Positions 47,848 through 58,945 of a stretch of DNA of 64,000 bases are shown in pieces. The notes below the pieces were generated by a model. That model did no database searches, had not been told where the DNA came from, and worked only from the letters and a program-made list of their open reading frames with translations. The translations under genes and the position numbers were made by a program. The DNA comes from Melanocharis versteri (lineage: Eukaryota; Chordata; Aves; Passeriformes; Melanocharitidae), in assembly GCA_013397845.1 (NCBI GenBank), contig VZTG01008555.1:532584-596583 (forward strand), read 5' to 3'. How positions within the stretch are numbered: position 1 is the stretch's first letter; each line of letters opens with the position of its first letter.

Positions 47848-48035
47848 GTGAGGAGGTGGGAGACTTTCCCTGTGGAGAGGAGCCTCCTGCCCGGCAGTGT
47901 GAGAGCGGGACCACGTGCAGGGAGTACTGGCAGGGCCCCAACTACGGCATCACCAACTTTGACAACATCCTCTTCGCCGTGCTCACCGTCTTCCAGTGCA
48001 TCACCATGGAGGGCTGGACCGACATCCTCTACAAC
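47848..48035 (+). CDS. CACNA1B: CACNA1B exon 6 (domain I turret, pore loop, selectivity filter)
   Basis: This 188-bp coding exon has acceptor ccccctgtgcag before 47848 and donor gtgagt from 48036. The first two bases complete a Gly codon, and the exon ends on a whole Asn codon. It encodes GEEVGDFPCGEEPPARQC, then a turret segment with CREYW and GPNYGITNFDN, then the pore helix ILFAVLTVFQC and the filter ITMEGWTDILYN. The Glu at 48009-48011 (T-M-E-G-W) is the domain I member of the EEEE calcium-selectivity locus. VGDFPCG, CREYW and GITNFDN point to Cav2.2 rather than Cav2.1 (GITQFDN) or Cav2.3. The turret appears one residue shorter than human Cav2.2 near the exon 5/6 join, judged from memory of the family. 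Oddity: a 26-bp minisatellite ends about 15 bp before the acceptor, and the exon frame remains open upstream through it. Confidence 0.96.
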
Positions 48036-49807
48036 GTGAGTCCTCTGCTGGGGCTGGGGGGTGTTGGCTGGGAAAAGATGGCTCTGGAGGAAAAATTAAT
48101 GTCGTTTGTGTGGTTTTCACCTCCCGGCCCGCTGCTTTTCAGGAGGGTTGTTCCTGTTTTCCTGAGGGGCTGTTTCTGGTTGAGTCTCTGGTGGTTTGAG
48201 GCTGCAGAGCTGCTCAGCTGCAATGGGATTTGGGGTGGCAGCGGGGTGGTGGCAGTGCAGGAGCTGGTGTCACCCCAAGGTGCTCCTGTGCTCTGCTGGG
48301 TGAGTAGGAGCAGCTTCTCACAATGCCCCATAGAAAATTAGAGACCAGATTGTACAAAACTGGCGGGCAGACCCAGCAACTCCTCAATATTTTGTACCTG
48401 GAGGTTTCCTCTCCTGACTGGGTGTAGCCCTTGGTGATCAAACTCGGAATTCTGAGCTCCAGTACTGGTTTTGGTTAGTCCAGTGCAATTTTACAAAGCC
48501 CTATCATTCATCTTCACCCCTGGCATGATTCTGTGGGCTGCAGAGAAGATGCACCAGGCTGAATTTCCCTGCCTCCTGCAAGGCAGGACCATGACTGTCA
48601 CAACCTCCTGGCTGGCCAGTTTTGCTCTTCCCAGTTTTACAAAGAGCAGGACAATCAGCCTCTGCTGGCTTCCAGGCAGTGCCATGCTCTCATCTGAGGG
48701 TGTAGTTTCGGTGGAAAAATCCCTAAGTCAGGCATTAGTGATGCCCTCAGCCCATTTCTCTGGCTGGAGGGATGGTGCTGTGCTCAGGTTTCTCCATCAC
48801 AGACTCCAGAGCCATGCTGGGCCCTTTCAGTCCTTCCTGGGAGGGTTTTTGTAGCAACAGGAAAGGATTATCCTCAGCCACAGTAAATTGCCAGGTACAA
48901 TTCTGCTGTGTTTGGAGCCAATAAATCTGATTTATTCCCTTCTCCCTTCCTTGCTCAGTTCCTCCATTTATTCCCAGTCTCTGACCACTTAAAGCCATCT
49001 CTAGAAGATTTCCCCACTGCATTTCTCCCCTCACCCTAAAGCTTCACCGCACCACCAGTTTCTCCTGTTCTCATTCAGCATTCCTGCTCCTTCCTCCTGG
49101 TGCCAAGTGTTGTAAGAAGAGCCCATTAGCATCCTGGCTGGAATTGATTAATCAATATGTGGTGCATGAGATCATCTTCTCCCAAGCTGCCTCTCGTACC
49201 ACATGCAAAACCCCGAGCTTACTATGGGGGTATTGATTTTGGGGGTTGCTTTGAAGCTGTTGTAGTTTCTTTCCGGATACCCATTAATCTGATTGGGAAC
49301 AGGTGCCTGGAGCAGCTGCAGAGCTGGATTTGTTGTGTCTGAGACCCCAGCTCAGGGTTTGATGCTTGGATCTGGCAGATCTGAGGGGCTCTGGATGTTC
49401 TCGTTGAGGGGAGGGTGAATGGTTTGTGCTGTGCCACGGGACACTCAGCAGAAGCAAGTCCTGCCAGGAGCCATCCCTGCCCCCTGTCCCTTGTCCCCGA
49501 GTGCTGTCACCCCCTCCCTGAGCTGCTCTGCGTGCTGAGGAGCTGCCTGTGCTTTTGCAGGTTGGGAACTGAGAGAAGCTGTGGGTGGAGAAGATCCTCT
49601 CTGAGCAGCCCTCAACTTTTTCACAGCTTCAGTCATGTGCTGTTTTCTGGCCACTTGTTTTTCGGTTTGGTGGCTTCTGTGCCTACTCCAAGTTCATCAA
49701 ACTGAAAAAGGAGACAAAAGCCCAGATCCTGCTGCAGCAGTGACTGAAAATCCTCCACAGGGTGTTTGTGGATGCATTGTCAGGCTGTGCACAGGGAGCA
49801 GCAGTGA

Positions 49808-50400
49808 AGTCACAGAATTATAGAATGGTCTGGGATGGGAGGGACATCAAAGCTCATCCAGTGCCCCCCCTGCCATAGGCAGGGACACCTCCCACTGTCC
49901 CAGGCTGCTCCCAGCCCCGTCCAGCCTGGCCTTGGGCACTGCCAGGGATCCAGGGGCAGCCACAGCTGCTCTGGGCACCCTGTGCCAGGGCCTCCCCACC
50001 CTCCCAGGGAACAATTCCTTCCCAATATCCCATCCATCCCTGCCCTCTGGCAGTTTAAAACCATTGCCCCTTGTTCTGTCACTCTGCCCATATAAAAAGT
50101 CCCTCTCCCTCCTTTTCCTAAGTTCTTTCAGGCCCTGGCAGGGGCTCTGAGCTCTCCCTGGAGCCTTCTCCTCTCCAGGTGAGCACCCCCAGCTCTCCCA
50201 GCCTGGCTGCAGAGCAGAGGGGCTCCAGCCCTGGGAGCAGCTCCGTGCCTCCTCTGGACTCGTTCCAGCAGCTCCACATCCTCCTGATGTTGAGGACCCC
50301 AGACCTGGACACAGAACCCCAGGAGGGGTCCCACAAGGGCAGAGCAGAGGGGGAGAATCAGCTCCCTCCTCTCGGCCACTCCTGTAGGGGAATCCATCCA
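49808..50400 (-). mobile_element. CR1 LINE fragment, about 0.6 kb
   Basis: Antisense order: cacagaattatagaatggtc, gggacatcaaagctcatcca, ctgccataggcagggacacc, ctccaggtgagcacccccag, ctcgttccagcagctccaca, then gggtcccacaagggcagagc. It extends further toward the 5' end than most other copies here. Confidence 0.9.
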
Positions 50401-50449
50401 GCCAGCCCCAAGCAGGTCAGAAACTGCCCAGGGATGCTGCCTGAAGCAG

Positions 50450-50515
50450 CCTGATCCCTACTGGACCCAGCCTGATCCCTGCTGGACCCCGCCTGATCCC
50501 TGCTGGACCCAGCCT
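50450..50515. repeat. 21-bp tandem repeat, 3 units
   Basis: cctgatccctgctggaccca recurs at 50450, 50471 and 50492, with one substitution per unit. Confidence 0.9.
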
Positions 50516-50944
50516 GGGAAGAAGCTGGGAGATGTTTCCCCTTGAATCCAGAACTGGTAGAGTGAGTGGACACAAGCTTAGACTTAGACAAAGGGGGAGT
50601 GTCAGAGGTTATTCCTTCTTCAGGGAGCTCTGATTCCCCACCTGAGTTCTCCACTGCGGAGGAAAATGGTTTTTTGTCAGGAGCATTTTATCAGGAGAAG
50701 TTTCCCTGCCAGCCCCAGGCTCTGGTCTCCTCAAGGAGAGCAGCATTCCCCTGATGCAGCATACTCATCAGAGCTGAGCTGAGCTGTGGACCTACTTTTA
50801 ATCTTTTGCTTAATTAAGATTTGCAAAAGGCTGTGGGACCACGGGAGGCAAGATGTGCTCTGTGTAAACTGTGATTAAGTATTGCTAAGAAAAAAGGCTG
50901 GAGCTTTTTCTCCTGCTAACTCATGAAAGCGGGGGAAAACACAC

Positions 50945-51175
50945 AGTTCTGGTGCCCCCAACATGACGAGGACATGGAAGTGTGGGAGCAGCTGCAGAGG
51001 AGGCCACGGGATCGGTGAGGGGATTAGAGCCCCTTCCCTGTGGATACAGGAGAGGTTGTGGGGAGAGCNCTGGGAGCAGCCTGGGACAGTGGGAGGTGTC
51101 CCTGCCCATGGCAGGGGGTGGAAATGGATGGGATTTAAGATCCCTTCCAGCCCAAATCTGTGATTCTATAAAAGC
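50945..51175 (+). mobile_element. CR1 LINE fragment broken by a single N
   Basis: The left part has ggtgcccccaacatgacgag, gacatggaagtgtgggagca and cagaggaggccacgggatcg from the CR1 body. The right part, straight after the N at 51069, is a CR1 3' end (ctgggagcagcctgggacag through ttccagcccaaatctgtgat). Several hundred bases normally lie between these parts, so the N may hide missing sequence or mark a deletion. Confidence 0.8.
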
Positions 51176-52537
51176 TGCTGTTCCTCAGGCTTAGCTGAGC
51201 TCTTCCTTCACCCCTCCCGGTGTGTGCCACAGCCACGGGCTGGGGTAGATTTGTCCCCCTGCTCGTACAAACCCTCCCGTGCTGCCGGTGGAGCAGCCAG
51301 CCCTGCTGGGACCACAATCCCTCTGCTGCCAGGCAGTCGGGGACCGAGACCCATTACGGGAAGGTTGAGGTTGCAACTTCTTTCTTAATGGCCCATTCGT
51401 TTCCTGCTGAAAACGGGGCTGGATTGATTGTCCTGCATCAGCAGGGCTTTGTTATCACCCGCTCCTCCTGCTGCGCTGGGGCTGGGGGCTGTTCGGGACA
51501 GCCGGGGTTTTAGTCTGCAGGGATCGGTCACTGGGGGAGATGTGCTTCACCAGCTCAGCATTAATTGAAATCTGGGTTTGCTCTGTCCTGAAAGCAGATC
51601 AGAGGCTGAAAAAGTTGGTCTGTGGTGGCATCAGGTAAACTGAGGAGTTTGGTGTCAAGGGGTGCTCAGGAAAGAGGGATTTGGGTTTGATGGCTTGGCT
51701 CAGGTCTGTCCAAAGCCAAAGGGGTTTGTTGTGAAGGATTATTCAGTCAATCCTAAAGGACTGAGGTGACTTTGTAGGTGGTCCAGATCCAGTTTTGCTA
51801 CAGCTTTAGAAAGTCACAGCATCAAAGATTTCAGCACAGCCTCTGCAGTCAGAAATCTACCTCGTAAATATTCACTTCTTGTCCTATGATAAACTGAGGA
51901 ATCAGGAGGGCAAGGAGAAAGCAAGTTCACAAATCTCAGCCCATTTTTCCTTTGCTGATCCCCTGTTTATACTTCCAGAGACTTTTCCTTTTAATTGGGG
52001 CCAGTGAAAGCTTTCTAGCAAGGCTTTGTCTGGGCGGTGATTTATGCCCGAAGCAAAGAGGCTGAATCATCAGTAGGGTGAAATTCTTCAATAATAAGCT
52101 GGGGAAAAGACCTTCCTGCCTCAGCAGCACAAAAGCATTGGAACAATGACTCTAACCAAGCTCTTCTGGGAGCTGCAGGTTTGTCTCAGCTCTGGCCTGT
52201 TTGTGCTCAAAAGTGCCCAGGGAGCAACAGGTGACTTAGGAATGTTGGTGATGGAGAAAAACAATTTTTCCAGCAAATGGAGCACCTCCTGCTAATTCCA
52301 AGCTTCAACATGGGCTGGGAATGTGTTAAAACAGAGTAGCCCAACAGTTTTCCTCAGGGTGGGAGTCCAGTGCTGTGGCCAGGTTTTCAGTCCAACCCAG
52401 TGCAGACAGGTCACAGGTCCCTCAAGCGTGGACAGAGCATTTTCTGGACCACGAAATTAGGGGAGAATCTGCTACAGCAGCAGCTCGCTGTGGGGGCAAT
52501 GCTGCTCAGGGGCCACGTGAGACCTGACTTTGTGCAG

Positions 52538-52608
52538 CTGGGACCGGTCCAGTGCCAGGCTGGGACCAGCCCAGTGCCAGGCTGGGACCAGCCTAGTGCC
52601 AGGCTGGG
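52538..52608. repeat. ~22-bp tandem repeat, 3 units
   Basis: gctgggaccagcccagtgcc variants repeat at about 52538, 52559 and 52581. Confidence 0.9.
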
Positions 52609-54359
52609 CCTGTGGCAGGAGCTGTGTCTCTCTGCAGCGTGGATTCAGCATTAATTGTGTTGATGGAGCTGTTCTGCGCCTGGTGTGGTGGTGCTGGGGC
52701 AGCCTCTGCTCTGGGCTCTCTTGCTCAGGGTGGCCCTTTGAGCTTGTGGTGGTCACCTGGAGCTCCCACTGGCCTTGGGGTGATGTGGGACACCACGGGT
52801 TGCTGCTGGTGTTGGGGCACCAAAGACCCAGCACCACGTCTTTATCTCGTGCCTGGGGTAAGAGGTAACTGGTGCTCGTGGGCTCTTTACAGCTCTTGGG
52901 CTCGTTACATAAATTTATTCATTATCCCCATGAGGTGTCCAGAAATGCCCAGTGTTGCTGCATTTACCATGCTTTGACAGGGCTCTGTCAATAACCAGGG
53001 GCTGCTGGAGCTGGAGGATGTTGGTGCTGCTGAGGGAGAATCTTTCCAATGGTGGACTCCAAGTGCAGAGTCTGGGTGAAGAAATCATTGTGCTGGGGTG
53101 GCAGGAAATGCCATTGCTCAGCAGGAGAAGCTGAGGTGCCCTGGGATCTGAGTCCTCCTGAGCCCTGTTTTGCCTCCAGATCTAGTTTTCAAATTTATAT
53201 CATTTCGGGATGATTTTAGATCCTCTTGTTTACGTGCTTGCTGTTTGTGAATGACGGTGATTCATCGATTGCTAATACGGGCTCTGTGGAGGTGGGAAAC
53301 CTTTCAAAGAGGCAATAGTACAACTCTGCTTTCCTTTTCTGGGCAGTAACTCCCAGTTTTGCCTGTGCAAGAGCCTTATTGCCCATCACCAAACCCTCCA
53401 CTGGTTGCCATGGGAAGCTCCCTTTGTTTTGTGAAGTGAGAAAAGCCTGAAAACTTTTGTGCCTGCGCATGAATTCCTCAGTCAAAAGAATTCTTTTGCT
53501 AGGCTGAGTCTAAGCATTCCTTACAGAGAGGAGCCAGCTGGGAGCCTTCCTGAGGGAGCTGCTGTGGGCCTGGCAGTGATGAGTTTGGAGCTCAGAGCTT
53601 TCCCTGGGATCCTCAGTGGATTGGGAAGGGGTTGGAGCTCCTTGCTGTGCTCCTCCACAGCCAGCGTGGTTTGCTCTGCTCTGTTCCCTCTGTGAGGTGC
53701 AGTCGTGCCTTTGATGTGCACGAGGAACTTCCAAGGAATTGAGAATTGTGTTTGTGGTCCCAGAAAATCGTGGGTCAAACCCAATGCATCTGGAGCTGCC
53801 AGAAACCTCGGTGCTGACTTTCAGTGAGCTGAGTTTTCACCTTTCATCTTTCCTCTCCACGAGTTCAAAGCTCCACACTGGAATTTGCTTTGCAAAACAG
53901 GGGCTCCTTGCAGGAGAGCAGAAATGTCAAAGTGCACCCTCGCTCTCTTTTGATCTTAATGGCAAGAGATTTTCATGTTTCTTCTCTTTCCTACTGACAA
54001 ATATTAGTGTCCAGTGGGTCTTTCAAGACTGTAGACTGGGCCTAACCGAATATGCTTGTGAGTAGGGATGAACAGTTCAAACAAGATATAAATCTACCTT
54101 AAATTGGATCCCAGCTGGAACTTTACCCTCCCTGAATTATAGCAGCTTATGATTCACTCGGTATTTTTCATTCCCCTTTGTGTCTTTGAATTTCTTTATT
54201 CCTATGAAGATACAGAAACAAAAGGCTGGGATGTAATTGTTGCTCCACTTCCAGCCCAACCCAGAGCTGGTTTTGTCAGTGGGGTGCTGTTGGGGCTGTA
54301 GGGGCACAGGAGGCTCTGCTGTCCCAGTTTGGAGAGCTCACGTGTATCTTTTTGGGGTG

Positions 54360-54540
54360 TTTCATAGAATCATGGAATGGTTGGGTTGGAAGGGACCTTA
54401 AAGCTCATCCAGTTCCACCCCCTGCCATGGACAGGGACACCTTCCACTGTCCCAGGCTGCTCCAAGCCACGTCCAGCCTGGCCTGGGACACTGCCAGGGA
54501 TGCAGGGGCAGCTTCTCTGGGCAGCCTGTGCCAGGGGAAG
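54360..54540 (-). mobile_element. CR1 LINE 3' fragment
   Basis: ttcatagaatcatggaatgg, ttgggttggaagggacctta, cctgccatggacagggacac and actgccagggatgcaggggc. The terminal tcatagaatcat octamer motif is well preserved, which suggests a younger copy. Confidence 0.92.
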
Positions 54541-55169
54541 GTTTATTTATGAAGGTCAAACCTGTGACTCTTGGTGTCCATCACTCACAAGTGTGAGGTG
54601 GGGAATCCAAGGCGATGCTGCTCAGGAGGAGGTTGGATGTGACCAGCACTGGTTACTGGGACCATGAGGTGATTTCCTGAGCAAACCCCCCCGGGAGGTG
54701 GTGTGAGGGTGCAGTTTGAATGTGCTGCAGCAAACAGGAGGGAAATAAACAACACAAAGCAGCTCCCCTCATCTCAGACTTGGATGAAGGCTCCTCTTTG
54801 CTCCCTGGCTGCTCGTGAGATTCCTCAGGGCTCAAGAACCTCCTCATTTTAAGCACCTCTGAAAACTGCCAGTCAAGGCTTAAAGGTGACTTAAGCATCT
54901 TTTTGCTGGCCCTTTGCTCGGATTGTGGTTTCCTGGGGGTTTGCACGTGGCTTTGCCCACGGGCACTGTCACAGCTGATTTGGTGGCGGAGTGACTGCTC
55001 CAGCAGAGCCTGTGGGACTGCAGGGGGCACTGGAATTGCCCTCCCCTCCTTGAACAACTGATGGGCCGTTGGTCTGCTCTCTGTTGGAAGGGACCTGAAG
55101 CCAGTCCACTAAATCACAATTGCTGATTATTGAGAGGGGTGAGAAGAAATGTTGTGTTTGCAGTCGCGT

Positions 55170-55385
55170 CTGTGTGTCCTGAGGCTGGCAGCAGCAGTGT
55201 CTGTGTGTCCCGGGGCTGGCAGCAGCGGTGTCTGTGTGTCCTGGGGCTGGCAGCAGTGGTGTCTGTGTGTCCTGGGGCTGGCAGCAGTGACATCTGTGTG
55301 TCCTGGGGCTGGCAGCAGTGTCTGTGTGTCCTGGGGCTGGCAGCAGCAGTGTCTGAGTGTCCTGGGGCTGGCAGCAGCGGTGTGA
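55170..55385. repeat. 30-31-bp tandem repeat, 7 units
   Basis: ctgtgtgtcctggggctggc followed by agcagcggtgt repeats seven times from 55170, with small length changes near 55290-55320. Confidence 0.94.
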
Positions 55386-55857
55386 GGGGGTTTAGGGTGG
55401 GTTCAGTCTCCTGTGATCACTCTCTGTGCATGATCAGCTCTCCTTGTTCTGACTTAATATTGAGGAGTTAATTATATTAGTATTTGCTGTTTAACCAGCA
55501 AAAGTGTGAGCGGGCAGCAGAAGGAAAAGCTGCTGGAGGGATTTCCCTGCATTGACAGGGAGAACAAGCACAAGGAGAGGCTTTGTTTTGCCGCTCTGAG
55601 TGTCACAGCACATTTCTGACAGGGTTCCTTTGTTGCCCCTGCATTCCCTGGGGTGTCCAGGGACCAAGCTTTGCTCCAGGTGAGTGTGGGGTGTCAGAAT
55701 CCAGGGCTGGAAGTGATGAGCGCTGGGGAAACGGAGCAGGGGGCCGTGCCAGGCTTGGCACTGAGAGCTGCACCAGAGCAACAAGAACAAGGGTGCTCTG
55801 CTTCCCCTGGGACACAGCTCAGGACTAACTGGGTCTTTGAAGAGGTGGAGATCAGGG

Positions 55858-56040
55858 AATCACAGCTGAAAGGATGACCAGGAGCATCGAGTCCAGGACT
55901 GCCCAGGACACCCCAACAGCCCCACCCTGTGCATCCCTGGCAGCGCTGTCCAAACGCTCTTGGAGCTCTGGCAGCCTCGGGGCCGTGCCCATTCCCTGGG
56001 GAGCCTGGGCAGTGCCCAGCACCCTCTGGGGAAATCCGAT
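55858..56040 (-). mobile_element. CR1 LINE 3' fragment
   Basis: It matches the reverse complement of the CR1 tail at 7740-7920: catccctggcagcgctgtcc, gctctggcagcctcggggcc, cattccctggggagcctggg and cagtgcccagcaccctctgg. It belongs to the same subfamily as the element carrying the 33-bp array but has no array. Confidence 0.85.
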
Positions 56041-56454
56041 AACAGAGCACATGTGGGAAGGGGGGAGCCAACAGATGAAAAAATGCTGAAACACGCAATG
56101 CCCACAGGTGTGTGAACAAATGTCACCATGGTTTTGTCTGTAGCAGAGCCTGTTCTGATCTCTCAGCTTTTTAGAGCATCCTGGAGCCAAGTGCAAACAG
56201 CATCTGCCTCACAGCTGGGCCACAGATTTGGTGTAAAACCCCCTACAGCCCTGACTTCGGGAGAGGTTCCCCTTGGGACCTGATGCCCACCAGTGCTGAA
56301 CTTCTCTTGTCACTGTGCATTTGCTCCTGGAGGTGTGCTGGGGGCCCAGGGGACGTGCTGGGGACAAAGCCAGCAGGGCACGTGTCACACACGGGTGATG
56401 GAGATGGGAGCTGAGCTCCTGAGCTGTGCCACAGTGTAATTGTGCTCTCTCCTT

Positions 56455-56590
56455 CTCCCTGCAGCTTCATAAAGAAGAGAAAAATCTCCTAATGCTGTTA
56501 GTGCTCAATTGCGCTCGCTATCGAGTTAGGGTGATTTGAATTTGCTAATAAGAACCAGCCACCCTCGACGTGCACATAAATGATAATCCC
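56455..56590. other. candidate conserved non-coding element
   Basis: This stretch has balanced composition, no repeat similarity, retained CpGs (attgcgctcgctatcgagtt, ctcgacgtgcac) and homeodomain-like TAAT/ATTA cores. It stands out from the GC-rich repeat-laden surroundings. Conservation is an inference and was not tested. Confidence 0.25.
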
Positions 56591-57787
56591 CAGCCTGTGG
56601 CTGTGGGGTTAATGTTGATTTTGTTGATTTTGTGGCTCGGTATCACCAATCATCTGCAGGAAAGTAGGGCAGTGGTGGCAGAGTTTGGAGCAGGCAGCCA
56701 AGAGCCTGGCAGCAGCTCCGAGTGCAGGACTGGATTGAGAGGGAAAGGCTGGGGGGAAGAAGGGAAAAACCTCTCCTGTGCATGGTGCTTGTGCACAAAC
56801 CCTTGCACAAAAAAACCCCAAACTTCTCAGCCCAACTATTGCCTTGAGCACAAAAGCACATTGGGAGTCCTGGACGTGTGAAACCCATCCCAACAGACAG
56901 AGCCCACACGTGGCCTGTGTGCCCCCCACGACCCCCCTACACCCCTGCTGTTGGCACACAGACTTTTTGCCAGTTGGGATGTGGATTTCATCCATGTTTC
57001 TTGCTGGATTTAAGCTTTCTCCGTCCCATTATGTTGTTACAACCTGCATTTTTTTTTGAGTATCAGACAGATTTATTATTATGTAGAAAAATCAGTCTTT
57101 TAGGTCAAACTTGATTCACTTAGCTGATCACTGGTGTGTGACAGACACCTCAGCACCTCAAATTTCAGAAATTCTTGTGTAAACAGACTCACCTACCACC
57201 CATGTGTGTAAAAATACCCAAACTTCTCTGTGCCTTTAACCCCTCCCTGGAGCTCTGTGTCCAAACTCTCCTGAGCAAGAGATGGAGTGGATTTCTCAAT
57301 TCCCTTTTCCCCAGGGAGAAGCCTCACTTCAGGCTTTGGAGTAACAAACCTGCTACTAATGAGGCCTGGCTGGATGTACACAATCCAGGAGTGGAATAAA
57401 TTGGTGCGAGCATCCACAGATTTGTAGGGAAAATCCCTCGTGGAGCACTGAAAAAGCAGCACAAGCTTCTGTGAGGGGAAAGTATGTGGTGAAAGGAGGA
57501 ATGTGCACAGCATCCCAGGCTGCTCCAAGCCCTCAGTACAAGAGTCCTCCAGCAGTCTCAGTTCTGCCCTGGCCGATATCCATTATTCCTGCTTTCCTCT
57601 GGGATTCCAGAGGGCCTGTTTGCCAAAGGGCTGAATTCCCAGCTCTGTTAGGGACGCAGGCTTTGTGTGCCTCCTGCTCTGGAAGCTCTGCAGAAACCCA
57701 GAGATGCTGGAATAGGAAATGTGCGGAGCAAGCCTGAGGCTGAAATGGCTTTGGAATATTGAAATGCCAAGAGTGCTGCGCGTCTGT

Positions 57788-57894
57788 GCCCACGCCTGGG
57801 TCTCCATCCATCTGGGAACAGCCTGGCTGACCCTGTGCCCATGTCTGGGTCTCCATCCATCTGGGAGCAGCCTGGCTGACCCCATGCCCACCCT
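57788..57894. repeat. 49-bp direct repeat, 2 units, ending at an N
   Basis: ctgggtctccatccatctgg then ga(a/g)cagcctggctgacc is present twice, 49 bp apart (57796 and 57845). The second copy ends just before the N at 57895. Confidence 0.9.
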
Positions 57895-58581
57895 NCCATG
57901 CCCACGTTGGCATTCCCTCCAGGCCTGAGAAGATTGAGACATTTCAACCCTGCTCCAGCAAATTCCCCTGCTCAGAGCAGCACTTAAGCAAACGCGTGAA
58001 GCTGAGCAGGAGCTGAAGCGCCTCCCTGAATCTTCTGGGGTTTATTTAATGTCTCAGGGAAGATTTATTCCAAATGACTGTGGGGTGGCCACCTCCAGGT
58101 TTAATAGGAGACATTTCAGATATACAGCAGGAGAGTGACATATATCAGACAAACTTCAAGGGTCTCTTGAAGGCAGCAATTGCTCTCTGAAAAGCAATGA
58201 GACCTCTCCAAACAGCAGCGTAATCACGGGGGCTTGCCAAGGAAAAAACTCCAGCTGAAGAAATCCACTTGCAGCTCGACAGCATGAAAGCACCGCGGGT
58301 ACAAACAGCTCTGAACGTGCCTGACAATTGCTTTCCTGCCCAGGATGAAAAAGGCAGCTGGGAGCTTTCAGAACGTGCCAGCGCTCTGCCATCCCTGCTG
58401 CATCTGGGGCTGCAGTGACACAGTGACAGAACGGGTCTGAGAGAACCAAAAGTGGAGGTTTTGTTGGATTTTGTAGTTCTGACAGCAGCCCCAAATCCGT
58501 GCTCCAACAGAAGAGGCTGGGGGGCTCTGGGAGAAGGTTTTTGCTCCTTACTCAACAGATCACATGCCCTGGGTGCAGGGG

Positions 58582-58680
58582 GTGGGCAGGGACACCTTCC
58601 ACCATCCCAGGCTGCTCCAAGCCCTGTCCAACCTGGCCTTGGACACTGCCAGGGATGGGGCAGCCACCACCTCTCAGGCA
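58582..58680 (-). mobile_element. CR1 LINE fragment
   Basis: gggcagggacaccttccacc, atcccaggctgctccaagcc and ggccttggacactgccaggg in antisense order. It lacks the terminal tail motif. Confidence 0.8.
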
Positions 58681-58794
58681 ATCTGCTGTTTTTCCTCCAA
58701 CAGAAAGTTCCTGGCACGACAGAGCCTTTCAAATAGGCAATTTTTAAATCCATTTTGTTATTACAGCAACACTTTTATTCTTTCTTGTGTTTTC

Positions 58795-58945
58795 ACACCC
58801 CTGGATCCCTGGCAGTGCCCAAGGCCAGGCTGGACAGGGCTTGGAGCACCCTGGGATAGTGGAAGGTGTTCCTGCCCATGGCAGGGGGTGGGATGAGATG
58901 GGTTTTAAGGTCCCTTCCAACCCAAAATATTCTATGATTCTAAAA
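58795..58945 (+). mobile_element. CR1 LINE 3' fragment
   Basis: cccctggatccctggcagtg, gacagggcttggagcaccct and the well preserved tail ggtcccttccaacccaaaat then attctatgattcta. It is opposite in orientation to the copy at 58582-58680, about 115 bp away. Confidence 0.92.

Noticed and set aside
39929..48035. Assignment of the exons to CACNA1A or CACNA1E
   Set aside because: The turret reads VGDFPCG...CREYW...GITNFDN, whereas Cav2.1 has GITQFDN with a different turret and Cav2.3 has GKLHRACF. Cav2.2 fits best, although the pore helix itself is shared by all three.
50935..50970. ctggtgcccccaacatgacg as a retroviral primer-binding site after an LTR
   Set aside because: The sequence continues as CR1 body (gacatggaagtgtgggagca, cagaggaggccac), so it is CR1 and not an ERV leader.
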